Assembly (NCBI GenBank): GCA_018780145.1
Contig: JADMKA010000021.1
Location: 1-60,103 of the forward strand
DNA: 60,103 nucleotides
Direction: 5' to 3'
Source: Vitreoscilla sp.
GTDB lineage: Bacteria; Pseudomonadota; Gammaproteobacteria; Burkholderiales; Burkholderiaceae_C
The notes beneath the pieces were generated by a model, which did no database searches, was not told the origin of the DNA, and was given only the letters and a program-made list of their open reading frames with translations. The position numbers were made by a program, and so were the translations under genes. This document shows positions 8,581 to 17,282 of the stretch, in pieces (position 1 is the first letter of the stretch; every line of letters begins with the position of its first letter).

Positions 8581-9042
8581 ATGACCGCACTTCGAGCCCT
8601 CTGCTTCGCCGCGCTGGCGTCAGCCACACCGCTCACCTGGGCAGACGAGGCCCCGGCACGCACCGCGTTGCTGCCCGCCTACACCACCGAGTGCGGCGCC
8701 TGCCACGTGCCCTTTCCCTCGCGGCTCCTGCCGGCCGCCTCCTGGCAGCGCCTGATGGACAACCTGCCGCGCCACTACGGCACCGATGCCTCGCTGGAGG
8801 CCCCGGTGGCGCGCGAGATTGGCGTCTGGTTGCAGTCCCATGCCGCCACCGGCCGGCGCGCGGAAGAGGCGCCGCCACAGGAGCGCATCACCCGCTCGGC
8901 CTGGTTCGTGCGCGAGCACGACGAGGTGCCCGCGGCCGACTGGAAGCGGCCCGCCATCGGCAAGCCGTCGAACTGCGCCGCCTGCCACACGCGCGCGGCC
9001 GAGGGCCGCTTTGGGGAGCGCGAGATCCGCATTCCGCGTTGA
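8581..9042 (+). CDS. Dihaem cytochrome c (DHC family)
   Basis: The 153-residue periplasmic protein has a signal peptide (about 1-21, ending LTWADEA) and two haem motifs, CGACH at 38-42 and CAACH at 132-136. The wide spacing and length fit the DHC proteins that donate electrons to SHP. The region between (SWQRLMDNLPRHYGTDASL) is typical of the family. It starts 13 nt after the SHP stop and precedes the membrane cytochrome b, so the likely electron path is cytochrome b561 to DHC to SHP. The physiological oxidant is not deducible. Confidence 0.87.
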   Translation: MTALRALCFAALASATPLTWADEAPARTALLPAYTTECGACHVPFPSRLLPAASWQRLMDNLPRHYGTDASLEAPVAREIGVWLQSHAATGRRAEEAPPQERITRSAWFVREHDEVPAADWKRPAIGKPSNCAACHTRAAEGRFGEREIRIPR

Positions 9043-9064
9043 ACACCTTGTCTGGAGCCATCCG

Positions 9065-9781
9065 ATGAACACCTTGAATCCTGCCGAGAGTGCTGTGCAC
9101 CCGGCCAGCGAGCCGGCCACCGTGCTGATCTGGGATGCCCCGGTGCGCGTGATGCACTGGCTGCTCGCACTGAGCTTCGCCGGCGCCTGGCTGAGCGCCG
9201 AGAGCGAGCGCCTGCATCTCGTCCACATCACCTTCGGCTACACGATGGCCGGGCTGGTGGTGGCCCGCCTGCTCTGGGGCCTGGTCGGCAGCGCACCGGC
9301 GCGTTTCACCAGCTTCGTGCGCCGCCCGGCAGCGGCGCTGGCCTACCTGCGTTCGCTGCTGGCCGGCCGCGCCGAACACCACAGCGGCCACAACCCGGCC
9401 GGCGGCTGGGCCATCGTGGCGTTGCTGGGCCTGATCGCTGCGACGGCCGCGCTGGGTTGGGCCACCGAGATCGAGGCCTTGCCTGGCTGGCTGGACGAGG
9501 CCCACGAAGTGGCCGCGAATGCGCTGATGGTCGTGGTGGTGGTGCACCTGGCGGGCGTGGTGGTCGGCAGCCTGGCCCACGGTGAGAACCTGGTGCGCGC
9601 CATGGTCACCGGCCGCAAGCGCGGCCGTGCCTCGGAGGCGATCCAGCGCGCCCGGCCCTGGCTGGCTGGCTTGATCTTGATCAGTGTCGTGTCTTTCTGG
9701 GTGTTGCAGTGGCAGAGTGCGCCTGAACCCTCTGCGGTATCCGCCAGGGCATTGCATGACAACGACGATGACGACGACTGA
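9065..9781 (+). CDS. Cytochrome b561-type membrane protein
   Basis: The 238-residue integral membrane protein has four hydrophobic segments and candidate haem-ligand histidines in RVMHWLLALSFAGAW (H31), HLVHITFGYTMAG (H51/H54), EVAANALMVVVVVHLAGVVV and nearby. It belongs to the cytochrome b561/Ni-hydrogenase cytochrome b group that moves electrons from the quinone pool to periplasmic cytochromes. The C-terminus ends in a run of aspartates (HDNDDDDD). It follows the dihaem cytochrome by 22 nt and precedes the response regulator by 8 nt, which makes a five-gene operon likely. Confidence 0.85.
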   Translation: MNTLNPAESAVHPASEPATVLIWDAPVRVMHWLLALSFAGAWLSAESERLHLVHITFGYTMAGLVVARLLWGLVGSAPARFTSFVRRPAAALAYLRSLLAGRAEHHSGHNPAGGWAIVALLGLIAATAALGWATEIEALPGWLDEAHEVAANALMVVVVVHLAGVVVGSLAHGENLVRAMVTGRKRGRASEAIQRARPWLAGLILISVVSFWVLQWQSAPEPSAVSARALHDNDDDDD

Positions 9782-9789
9782 GCTCCCCG

Positions 9790-10452
9790 ATGCGCATCCT
9801 GCTGGTTGAAGACGATCCCCTGTTGGGCGACGGCCTGCGTGCCGGACTGCGGCAGCAGGGCTTCCTGGTCGACTGGGTGCGCGACGGCTCGGCCGCCCAG
9901 CGCGAACTTCGCTCGGGCATCTACACCGCGGCCGTGCTGGACCTGGGCCTGCCGATGCTGGACGGGCTGGACGTGCTGACCCAGGTCCGTGCCGCCGGCA
10001 TCGGCACCCCGGTGCTGGTGCTGACCGCGCGGGACGCTGTCAGCGACCGTATCCGTGGCCTGGATGGCGGCGCCGACGACTACGTGGTCAAGCCGATCGA
10101 CCTGGCCGAGTTGGGCGCCCGGCTGCGCGCGCTGGTTCGCCGCTCGCACGGCCAACCGCGCGAGTGCCTGCAGGCACAGGGCGTGGCGCTGGACCCGGCG
10201 GCACGCAGCGTCACCCTGTCCGGCGAGCCGGTCACGCTGTCGACCCGGGAGTTCGACCTGCTGCACGCCCTGATGCTCAACCCCGGTCGGGTGCTGACCC
10301 GCGACCAGCTCGAGCAGCACCTGTATGCCTGGGGCCGCGAGGTCGACAGCAACGCGGTCGAGGTGCACATCCACCACCTGCGCCGCAAGCTCGGCAGCGG
10401 GCTGATCGTCACCGTGCGCGGCGTCGGCTACACCTTGGGCAACGGCCGGTAG
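9790..10452 (+). CDS. OmpR-family response regulator (QseB/PmrA-like)
   Basis: The 220-residue product has a receiver domain with the acidic pair E7/D8/D9, phospho-acceptor D51 (AAVLDLGLPMLDG) and K101 (DYVVKP). A C-terminal OmpR-type winged helix follows (about 130-220, with STREFDLLHALMLNPGRVLT and VEVHIHHLRRKLG). It is encoded 8 nt after the cytochrome b and 9 nt before its kinase. It probably regulates its own operon through the direct repeat at 8126-8142, which has the spacing used by this subfamily. Confidence 0.92.
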   Translation: MRILLVEDDPLLGDGLRAGLRQQGFLVDWVRDGSAAQRELRSGIYTAAVLDLGLPMLDGLDVLTQVRAAGIGTPVLVLTARDAVSDRIRGLDGGADDYVVKPIDLAELGARLRALVRRSHGQPRECLQAQGVALDPAARSVTLSGEPVTLSTREFDLLHALMLNPGRVLTRDQLEQHLYAWGREVDSNAVEVHIHHLRRKLGSGLIVTVRGVGYTLGNGR

Positions 10453-10461
10453 GATCGGCGC

Positions 10462-11811
10462 ATGAGATCGCTCCAGTGGCGCCTGGTCGCCGGGGTTTCG
10501 GCGGCCGTCGGTGTGCTCTGGCTGTTGGTGGCCATGTGGCTGGGCGTCGATGCGCGCCACGAGATCGACGAGTTGCTCGATGCCCACCTGGCACAGTCCG
10601 CCGCGCTGCTGGTGGCGCAGCAGACGCACCCGGGCGATGGCGACGAGGACGACCTGCAGATCGACGCCCCGATGCTGCACCGCTACGCGCGGCGGGTCGC
10701 CTTCCAGGTGTGGCACGAGGGCCTGCTGGTGCAGCGCTCGCCGAATGCGCCGATGGAGCCGATGTCCACCCTGCTCAGCGGTTTCGAGACCCGCCGGCTG
10801 GGCGATGCGGAGTGGCGCCTGTTCGCCACACGTGGCACCGACTTCGATGCCCAGGTCTACGTGGCCGAGCAGATCGAGGCCCGCAGCGACCTGCAATGGG
10901 CCTTGTTGCGTGGCCTGCTGCTGCCGCTCGGGCTGGTGTTGCCTGCGGTGGCGCTGGTGGCCTGGGCGGCCGTTCGGGCAGGGCTTCGGCCCTTGCGCCG
11001 GCTCGGCACGCTGCTCGCCGCGCGGCCCGCGTCGGCACTCGGGCCGGTGCAGCTTCCGGAGGGGCCACCGCCCATTGAAATGGCCCCGCTGCTGACGTCG
11101 CTGAACCAGTTGTTCGAGCGGATCGGTCATCTTCTCGAGGCGGAACGCCGGTTCACCGCCGACGCGGCACACGAACTGCGCACCCCCATCGCCGCCATCC
11201 GCGCCCAGGCCGAGGTGGCGCTCGGTGCGTCAGGCGACGAGGAAAGGCGCCATGCGCTCCAAGGCACGCTGCAGGGCTGCGACCGGGCCAGCCGGCTGGT
11301 ACAGCAGATGCTGATGCTGGCACGGCTGGATGCCCCCGGGCTGGCCCACCCCGCGACCGTGGATTTGTCCGCGCTGGTGCGCCAGGTGGCTGCAGACCTG
11401 GCGCCTTTGGCGCTGGCGAAGGTGCAGACCTTGTCGCTGGAGGGGGCCGACGCCGCCTGCCCGGTGCAAGGCGACGCCGACCTGTTGGCGCTGCTGCTGC
11501 GCAATCTGCTGGACAACGCGATCCGCTACAGCCCACGTGGCGCCACCATCGTGCTGAGCCTGCAAGGGCCGCAGCATGGCCACGGTGCGCTGCTGGGGCT
11601 GGAGGACGGCGGGCCGGGCCTGGAACCGGCACAACTGGCGCGCCTGGGCGAAAGGTTCTTTCGCGTGGCGGGGCAGGATCTGCCTGGCAGCGGCCTGGGT
11701 TGGTCGATCGTCCGGCGCATTGCCGAGGCCCATGGCGCGAGCCTGACCACCGGGCGCTCGGAGCGCCTGGGCGGCCTCGCCGTCACGCTGCGCTGGCCCG
11801 CCCAGCGCTGA
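10462..11811 (+). CDS. Sensor histidine kinase (QseC-like)
   Basis: The 449-residue inner-membrane kinase has a TM helix at about 8-28, a periplasmic sensor of about 120 residues, a second TM at about 150-172, a HAMP-like linker and a dimerisation helix with H237 in FTADAAHELRTPIAAIRAQA. The ATPase domain shows NLLDNAIRY (N box), LGLEDGGPGLE (G1) and GSGLGWSIVRRIAEAHGAS (G2). It partners the preceding regulator. The signal is unknown; location behind redox proteins suggests a redox or respiratory cue (inference). Confidence 0.92.
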   Translation: MRSLQWRLVAGVSAAVGVLWLLVAMWLGVDARHEIDELLDAHLAQSAALLVAQQTHPGDGDEDDLQIDAPMLHRYARRVAFQVWHEGLLVQRSPNAPMEPMSTLLSGFETRRLGDAEWRLFATRGTDFDAQVYVAEQIEARSDLQWALLRGLLLPLGLVLPAVALVAWAAVRAGLRPLRRLGTLLAARPASALGPVQLPEGPPPIEMAPLLTSLNQLFERIGHLLEAERRFTADAAHELRTPIAAIRAQAEVALGASGDEERRHALQGTLQGCDRASRLVQQMLMLARLDAPGLAHPATVDLSALVRQVAADLAPLALAKVQTLSLEGADAACPVQGDADLLALLLRNLLDNAIRYSPRGATIVLSLQGPQHGHGALLGLEDGGPGLEPAQLARLGERFFRVAGQDLPGSGLGWSIVRRIAEAHGASLTTGRSERLGGLAVTLRWPAQR

Positions 11812-11823
11812 CCAGCCGACCGT

Positions 11824-12774
11824 TCACGACAGCGCCGCGACCTCGGTGTCAGCCTCGGCGCCGGTGATCAGGCCACGCAGCCAGCGGTGCGCGGGGTCGG
11901 CATCGCGGCGCAGGTGCCAGAGCATTTCGATGTTCACCCGGCCCAGCTCGAAAGGCAATTCGCGGGTGACCAGCTCGCGCAGGAAACCGGTGGCGGCGAC
12001 GAACGACTCGGGCAGCACGGTCAGCAGATCCGACCGGGTCACCACCCGGCCAGCGGTGAAGAACTGGTTCACCGTCAGCACGATCCGGCGCTGCCGCCCC
12101 AGGCCGGCCAGCGCCTGGTCGACAAAACCGTGCGGCCGGCCGGAAAAGCTCACCAGCAGGTGGTGGGCAGCGCAGAAGGCGTCGAGCGTCATGGCCCCGG
12201 GAGCCGCCAGCGGGTGCTCCCGCCGCATGACACAGACATAGCGGGTTTGCGCCAGGCGGGCATGGTGCATCGTGGCATCGGCGCCTTGCGCGTCAATGTG
12301 AGCAATCGCTTCGGGGAAGTACCCCACCGCCAGATCGCAGTCGCCTTGCTCGATCAGGCTCCGCGGATCCCGGGTCGTCAGGGGCAGGACCCGCAAGTTA
12401 GCTAGCGCACACTGCCTCTCCAACTCCATCACCAAGGGCGGCAGCATCAGCGCCGCGGTGGCGTCGGCCATGGCCAGTCGAAAGGTGGCCGGGTCGCGCT
12501 GCGGCGTGAAATCCGACGGCGCCAGCGCGCCCTGCAGGCCAGACAAGGCCGCGCGCACCTGGGGCCACAGGGCCCGGGCGCGCGGGGTGGGCTTCATGCC
12601 ATGGGCGCTGCGCTCGAACAGGGGTTCGCCGACCGCCTCGTGCAGGCGCCGGATGGCGTGGCTGACGGCTGGCTGGGTCATGGCCAGCACCTGGGCGGCG
12701 CGGGTCAGGCTGCCTTCGGCCATCACGCAGTCGAAGACACGCAAGAGGTTCAGATCGAGTGTGCGGAAGTTCAC
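11824..12774 (-). CDS. LysR-family transcriptional regulator (NodD-like)
   Basis: The 316-residue product has an N-terminal winged helix (LDLNLLRVFDCVMAEGSLTRAA, then TQPAVSHAIRRLHEAVGEPL) and a two-lobed effector domain with VLPLTTRD and ending in MLWHLRRDADPAHRWLR, typical of the NodD/SyrM-like group. The start is a GTG at 12774 giving MNFRTLDLN. It is convergent with the kinase gene and divergent from two small genes, with palindromes in the 127-nt gap between. LysR proteins commonly control the divergent gene; the effector is unknown. Confidence 0.9.
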   Translation of the reverse strand: MNFRTLDLNLLRVFDCVMAEGSLTRAAQVLAMTQPAVSHAIRRLHEAVGEPLFERSAHGMKPTPRARALWPQVRAALSGLQGALAPSDFTPQRDPATFRLAMADATAALMLPPLVMELERQCALANLRVLPLTTRDPRSLIEQGDCDLAVGYFPEAIAHIDAQGADATMHHARLAQTRYVCVMRREHPLAAPGAMTLDAFCAAHHLLVSFSGRPHGFVDQALAGLGRQRRIVLTVNQFFTAGRVVTRSDLLTVLPESFVAATGFLRELVTRELPFELGRVNIEMLWHLRRDADPAHRWLRGLITGAEADTEVAALS

Positions 12775-12831
12775 AGGGGCTCAAGTTATCAGATTGGCGC
12801 ATACCTTACTTGAAGAATATTCACTAGACAG

Positions 12832-12843
12832 TTGTACGTACAA
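12832..12843. promoter_or_regulatory. 12-bp palindrome in the LysR divergent region
   Basis: TTGTACGTACAA is a perfect palindrome between the LysR gene and the divergent small gene. A second symmetric element, GAATATTC at 12815-12822, lies nearby. Such AT-centred dyads are typical of LysR target sites. Binding is inferred. Confidence 0.4.
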
Positions 12844-12901
12844 ACCCTAGTATTGCCCCATCGAGTCCACTCAAGGCGCTCCCGAAAGGCAGCGAAACGA
12901 C

Positions 12902-13174
12902 ATGACCACCCTGACCCAAGCTTCCCGCATGTTCATCGCCCGGCGCCCGCGTGCCGCGTCGCTGCGGCAGGTCTGGGCCCAGCAGGCCGGGCGGTTCGCC
13001 AAGGCACTCTGGCAAGCCCTGGAAGCCGCCGGCCAGCGCCGCGCCGCGCCATACCTGTTGCACGAGGCCACCCGGCACGAGCAGTCCAACCCCGCCCTGG
13101 CCGCCGAACTGCGGCGCCTGGCCCGCCACGCATCAACCCCCGCGCAGGCCCATACCGTGGCCCGCGCCGATTGA
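12902..13174 (+). CDS. Small hypothetical protein (90 aa)
   Basis: The 90-residue product is rich in Ala and Arg and appears cytoplasmic and helical. It has no signal peptide, cysteine motif or recognisable domain. The pattern HEATRHEQSNPALAAELRRLA resembles the end of the next gene product (PGFAADLLAALARHES), hinting that the two small genes are related or work together. It diverges from the LysR gene and lies 55 nt upstream of the next small gene. Codon use matches neighbouring genes, which supports it being real. Confidence 0.6.
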   Translation: MTTLTQASRMFIARRPRAASLRQVWAQQAGRFAKALWQALEAAGQRRAAPYLLHEATRHEQSNPALAAELRRLARHASTPAQAHTVARAD

Positions 13175-13229
13175 CCGCGCCGTCCACCACGGCCCGCCAC
13201 CCCCACCTGAACCCCAGGAGCACCACATC

Positions 13230-13484
13230 ATGACCGCCATCACGTCCAAGACCTTCACCTACGCCCCGACCTTCAGCATCCCCCGCGGCGCCGCCGCCGG
13301 TGCAGAGCTCTTCCTGGCCGCCGGCCGCCTGCTGGCCGGGCTGTTCACCTACCAGCCCAAGGCAAGTGCCGACATGAGCCCCGAGGACGTGCGCAACCTG
13401 GCCCTGTCGGTGCAGAACAGCGACCCCGGCTTCGCCGCCGACCTGCTGGCCGCCCTGGCCCGCCACGAAAGCCAGCAAAGCTGA
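13230..13484 (+). CDS. Small hypothetical protein (84 aa)
   Basis: The 84-residue product has an ATG at 13230 preceded by CCAGGAG, a good ribosome-binding site. The central part is hydrophobic (ELFLAAGRLLAGLFTYQP) and the C-terminal part is polar helical (DVRNLALSVQNSDPGFAADL). No known domain was recognised. It likely forms an operon with the preceding 90-aa gene under the divergent LysR regulator. A strong hairpin follows at 13493-13515. Confidence 0.65.
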   Translation: MTAITSKTFTYAPTFSIPRGAAAGAELFLAAGRLLAGLFTYQPKASADMSPEDVRNLALSVQNSDPGFAADLLAALARHESQQS

Positions 13485-13492
13485 TCGCCACC

Positions 13493-13515
13493 CAGGCGCC
13501 CCGCTGGGGCGCCTG
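13493..13515 (+). terminator. Hairpin after the small-gene pair
   Basis: CAGGCGCCCC and GGGGCGCCTG form a perfect 10-bp stem with a 3-nt loop, 9 nt after the stop codon. No T-run follows, so it is a strong hairpin of terminator type without a classic tail. Confidence 0.55.
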
Positions 13516-13567
13516 CACCGGTTCCGGCATCATGCGGGGGCGCCTCGTGCGCCCGCCTTGAGATCGC

Positions 13568-14530
13568 ATGGGACTGTTTTTCATCAAGCGACTGTTCGCC
13601 CTGCTGGCCACGCTGGCGGTGGCATCGTGGCTGATCTTCGCGGTGCTGGAGCTGCTGCCCGGCAACGTGGCCCAGGTGATCCTGGGGGACTCGGCCACCG
13701 CCGAATCGATCGCCGCGCTGGAGCAACGCCTCGGGCTGCACCGCCCCGCCCTGGCGCGCTACGCCGACTGGATGGCCGGCTGGCTGCAGGGCCGCAGCGC
13801 CGTCTCGCCCTCCTACGACACCCCCACCGCCACGCTGATCGCCGAGCGCCTGCAGGTCACCGTGCCGCTGGCGCTGATGGCCATGGCGCTGACGGTGGTC
13901 CTCGCGCTCGCGCTGGGCGTCTACGCCGCCTCGCAACACCGCCGCTGGGGCGACGTGGGGGTGATGGCGTTGTCGCAGATCGGCCTGGCCGTGCCGAGCT
14001 TCTGGTTCGCCATCCTGCTGATCCTGGTGTTTGCGGTGAAGCTGCAGTGGGTGGCTGCCGGGGGCTTCCCGGGTTGGCGCGAGGCGGACGGCGGTGGCCT
14101 CGCCGCTGGCCTGAAGGCCCTGGTGCTGCCGGCCGTGGCGCTGGCCGTCGTGCAGGCCTCGGTGCTGGCGCGCTGGACGCGCTCGGCCGTGCTGGACGTG
14201 ATGCGCGACGATTTCGTCCGCACCGCCCGCGCCAAGGGCCTGTCGCGCCGCGCCACGCTGTGGCGCCATGTGCTGCGCAACGCGATGATCCCGGTGCTCA
14301 CGGTGATGGGCCTGCAGTTCGCCTTCCTGCTCAGCGGCACCGTCGTCATCGAGAACGTCTTCGTGCTGCCCGGCCTCGGCCGACTGGTGTTCCAGGCCGT
14401 CGCCAACCGGGATCTGCTGATCGTGCGCGACGTGGTGCTGCTGCTGGTGGCCATGGTGCTGGTGGTGAACTTCATCGTCGACCTGCTCTACGCGGTGGTC
14501 GACCCACGCCTGCAGGCGGGCCGCGCGTGA
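13568..14530 (+). CDS. Peptide ABC transporter permease (DppB-like)
   Basis: The 320-residue inner-membrane protein has about six TM helices. It begins with an amphipathic FIKRLFALLATLAVASWLIF typical of DppB/OppB, and carries the EAA loop RTARAKGLSRRATLWRHVLR that docks on the ATPases. It forms the translocation pore with the next gene product. The next permease overlaps its stop by 4 nt. It opens an operon running through 21009 that holds all five importer subunits plus a sulfotransferase and an amidase. Confidence 0.92.
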   Translation: MGLFFIKRLFALLATLAVASWLIFAVLELLPGNVAQVILGDSATAESIAALEQRLGLHRPALARYADWMAGWLQGRSAVSPSYDTPTATLIAERLQVTVPLALMAMALTVVLALALGVYAASQHRRWGDVGVMALSQIGLAVPSFWFAILLILVFAVKLQWVAAGGFPGWREADGGGLAAGLKALVLPAVALAVVQASVLARWTRSAVLDVMRDDFVRTARAKGLSRRATLWRHVLRNAMIPVLTVMGLQFAFLLSGTVVIENVFVLPGLGRLVFQAVANRDLLIVRDVVLLLVAMVLVVNFIVDLLYAVVDPRLQAGRA

Positions 14531-15363
14531 CGGGTTTCTGGTCCCGCGCCTGGCGCCACCGCAGCTTTGCGGCCGGCGCCATGCTCGCGGCGCTGCTGCT
14601 GGCAGCGGCGGCGCTGTCCCTGGTCTGGCAGCCCTGGCCGCCGGCCGAGATCGACATCGCTGCCCGCCTGCAGCCGCCCAGCACCAGCCACTGGCTGGGC
14701 ACCGACAGCCTGGGGCGCGACATCGCCTCGCAGCTGCTGGTCGGTGCGCAGACCTCGATCGCCGTCGGCGTGCTGGCGGTGGCGATCGGCCTGGGTGCCG
14801 GTGTGGCATTGGGGCTGCTGGCCGCGGCGCGCGGCGGCTGGGCCGACGAGTGGCTGATGCGCGTGGCCGACGTCGGCTTCGCCTTCCCGGCGCTGCTGTC
14901 GGCGGTGCTGCTGGGCGCCGTCTATGGCCCCGGCATCGCCACCGGCGTGGTGGCGATCGGCCTGTTCAACGTGCCGGTGTTCGCCCGCACCACCCGCGCC
15001 GCCGCGCTGGGCGTCTGGTCGCGCGAGTACGTGCTGGCCGCCCGCGCGGCCGGCCAGGGGCCGTGGCGCATCACGCTGGACCATGTGCTGCCCAACGTCG
15101 CCAGCGTGCTGATCGTGCAGGCCACGGTGCAGTTCTCCACCGCCATCATTGCCGAGGCGGCCTTGGGCTACCTGGGCCTCGGGGCCCAGCCGCCGCGGCC
15201 GAGCTGGGGCCGTATGCTCAGCGAAGCGCAGGCCCAGATGTTCCAGGCCCCCTGGCTGGCCGTCTATCCTGGCACCGCGATTGCGTTGGCGGTGCTGGGC
15301 CTGAACCTGCTCGGCGACGGCCTGCGCGACCTGCTCGACCCGCGCCTGGCCCGCGGCCGCTGA
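14527..15363 (+). CDS. Peptide ABC transporter permease (DppC-like)
   Basis: The product is about 278 residues, with a GTG start at 14527 overlapping the stop of the first permease (GTGA). DppC hallmarks are HWLGTDSLGRDIASQLLVGA after the first TM helix and the EAA loop EYVLAARAAGQGPWRITLDHV. The C-terminal ALGYLGLGAQPPRPSWGRML is also diagnostic. It pairs with the DppB-like subunit. Other in-frame starts further in would remove the first cytoplasmic segment, so the overlapping GTG is preferred. Confidence 0.9.
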   Translation: MTGFWSRAWRHRSFAAGAMLAALLLAAAALSLVWQPWPPAEIDIAARLQPPSTSHWLGTDSLGRDIASQLLVGAQTSIAVGVLAVAIGLGAGVALGLLAAARGGWADEWLMRVADVGFAFPALLSAVLLGAVYGPGIATGVVAIGLFNVPVFARTTRAAALGVWSREYVLAARAAGQGPWRITLDHVLPNVASVLIVQATVQFSTAIIAEAALGYLGLGAQPPRPSWGRMLSEAQAQMFQAPWLAVYPGTAIALAVLGLNLLGDGLRDLLDPRLARGR

Positions 15364-15386
15364 ATCGAACGACCACAAGGACACCC

Positions 15387-16292
15387 ATGCCCATCTTCAT
15401 CGTCGGTTTCGCCCGCTCGGGCACCACGCTGTGCCAGCGGCTGGTGTCGGAGCACCTGGGCCTGCCCACCCTGCCCGAGACCCACTTCTTCGAGCGACTG
15501 GACAAGTACAAGCCGCGTGACAGATACATCTCACCGCAGGGCGCGCGCGGCCTGCTGAAGGAGCTCTCCGAGCTGCTGCCGGTGGAGCTGACCAACTACC
15601 GCGACCTGCTGGCCATGGAGCCGATCCGCATCCGCGACCTGTTCCTGCGCCTGGTGGCCGAGCAGCTCGGCAGCCGCACCCTGGCCACGCGCGGCCGCTG
15701 GCTGGAGAAGACGCCGCTGCACGCGCTCTACGCGCCGCGCATCGGCCGCATGTTCGCGCGCGCCCAGTTCATCTGCATGGTGCGCAACCCCGAGCTGGCC
15801 TTCGCGTCGCGGCGCGAGCTGAACGAACCCGGCAAGGGGTGGGGCGAGGCCTGGCGCCCGATCGAAGCGCTGTGCGCCGAGTGGCGCGGCCTGATGGCCT
15901 CGATGCGCGAGTTCGAGGATCAGCAGCCCGGCCGCGTGCTCTTCGTGCGGCTGGAGGACCTGTCGGCCCGGCCCAAGCGCGAGCTGAACCGCATCGCGCG
16001 CTTCCTCGACCTGCCGGTCGACGATGCGCAAGGCGAGGTCGACGAGGACGTGCTGCTCCAACCCTTCGAGACCTGGAAGGCCGACGCCCTCAAGCCGGTG
16101 GACAAGGACATCGCGGCGCGCGCCGGCCGCTCGCAGCTCGACCCCTACGACCGCTGGCGGGTGCAGACCCTGCTCGCCCCCGAGCTGAAGACCTTCAAGT
16201 ACACCGACGCCAGCGTCACCGCGCCGCGCCTGGACGCGCTGCACCGCAAGCTGATCGAGTCGATCGACTGGTACGTCTCGCCGAAATACTAG
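15387..16292 (+). CDS. Sulfotransferase-family protein inside the ABC operon
   Basis: The 301-residue soluble protein has a PAPS-binding 5'-phosphosulfate loop at the N-terminus, IFIVGFARSGTTLCQRL, and a second nucleotide-contact region around FICMVRNPELAFASRRELN, both typical of sulfotransferases that move sulfate from PAPS to hydroxyl or amine groups. It lies 23 nt after one permease and 24 nt before the ATPase gene, in the same direction, so it is part of the transporter operon. This is an odd place for it. Acceptor unknown; a role in modifying or recognising the transported substrate would be speculation. Confidence 0.82.
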   Translation: MPIFIVGFARSGTTLCQRLVSEHLGLPTLPETHFFERLDKYKPRDRYISPQGARGLLKELSELLPVELTNYRDLLAMEPIRIRDLFLRLVAEQLGSRTLATRGRWLEKTPLHALYAPRIGRMFARAQFICMVRNPELAFASRRELNEPGKGWGEAWRPIEALCAEWRGLMASMREFEDQQPGRVLFVRLEDLSARPKRELNRIARFLDLPVDDAQGEVDEDVLLQPFETWKADALKPVDKDIAARAGRSQLDPYDRWRVQTLLAPELKTFKYTDASVTAPRLDALHRKLIESIDWYVSPKY

Positions 16293-16316
16293 AGCCGGTC
16301 AACGCCAAACCCCGCC

Positions 16317-17282
16317 ATGCTGGAGGTCACCGACCTGCGCGTGCAACTGCCCACGGCGCGCGGGCCGGCGGCGGCCTTGCGCGGCGTCTCATTCCAGCTC
16401 GCGCGCGGCGACACGCTGGGGCTGGTCGGCGAATCGGGCTGCGGCAAATCGCTCACCGCGCTGGCGCTGGCCGGCCTGTTGCCCGAAGGCGCCTCGCTCA
16501 CCGGATCGATCCGCCTCGACGGCCAGGAACTCGCCACGCTCGATGACGCGGCCTGGTGCCGCCTGCGCGGCCGGCGCATCGGCATGGTCTTCCAGGAGCC
16601 GATGAGTGCCCTCAACCCCTTGCACCGCATCGGCCACCAGATCGCCGAGGGCCTGCGCCTGCACCAGGGCCTGGGCGCCGTCGCCGCACGCGCCGAGAGC
16701 CTGCGCCTGCTGGAGCGCGTGAAGCTGCCACAGGCCGCCCACCGGCTTGGCGCCTACCCGCACCAGCTCTCCGGCGGCCAGCGCCAGCGGGTGGTGATCG
16801 CCATCGCGCTGGCCTGCGGGCCCGACCTGCTGATTGCCGACGAGCCGACGACCGCGCTGGACACCACCGTCCAGCGCGAGGTGCTGGATCTGCTGGACGA
16901 ACTCGTGGCCGAGAGCGGCATGGCGCTGCTGCTGATCAGCCACAACCTGGCGGTGATGGCGCGGCGGGTGCGCCGCCTGATGGTGATGTACGCGGGCCAG
17001 GTGATCGAGCAGGGGCCGGCCGAGGCCCTGTTCCGCGCACCTTCGCACCCGTATACCCGCGGCCTGTTCGCCGCGCGGCCTCGGCTGGGCCTGCCGCGCG
17101 GCACCCGTCTGGCCACGCTGCCGGGCCGCGTGCCGGCCCTCGGCGACGAGGGCAGCGGCTGCACCTTCGCCGACCGCTGCGCGCAGGTGCAAGCCGATTG
17201 CCGCACCACGGCGCCGACCGAGCGCACCACGTCGCCGCCGGATCGCAGCCTGCGCTGCTGGCATCCCGTGGTGGGCCCATGA
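16317..17282 (+). CDS. Peptide ABC transporter ATPase (DppD-like)
   Basis: The 321-residue nucleotide-binding subunit has Walker A GESGCGKS at 38-45, Q loop [12 protein letters not shown], signature LSGGQRQR, Walker [13 protein letters not shown] and the switch His in LLISHNLAV. The C-terminal [14 protein letters not shown] region is the oligopeptide-ABC C-terminal domain found in DppD/OppD. Its stop overlaps the start of the second ATPase (ATGA). Confidence 0.93.
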   Translation: MLEVTDLRVQLPTARGPAAALRGVSFQLARGDTLGLVGESGCGKSLTALALAGLLPEGASLTGSIRLDGQELATLDDAAWCRLRGRRIGMVFQEPMSALNPLHRIGHQIAEGLRLHQGLGAVAARAESLRLLERVKLPQAAHRLGAYPHQLSGGQRQRVVIAIALACGPDLLIADEPTTALDTTVQREVLDLLDELVAESGMALLLISHNLAVMARRVRRLMVMYAGQVIEQGPAEALFRAPSHPYTRGLFAARPRLGLPRGTRLATLPGRVPALGDEGSGCTFADRCAQVQADCRTTAPTERTTSPPDRSLRCWHPVVGP

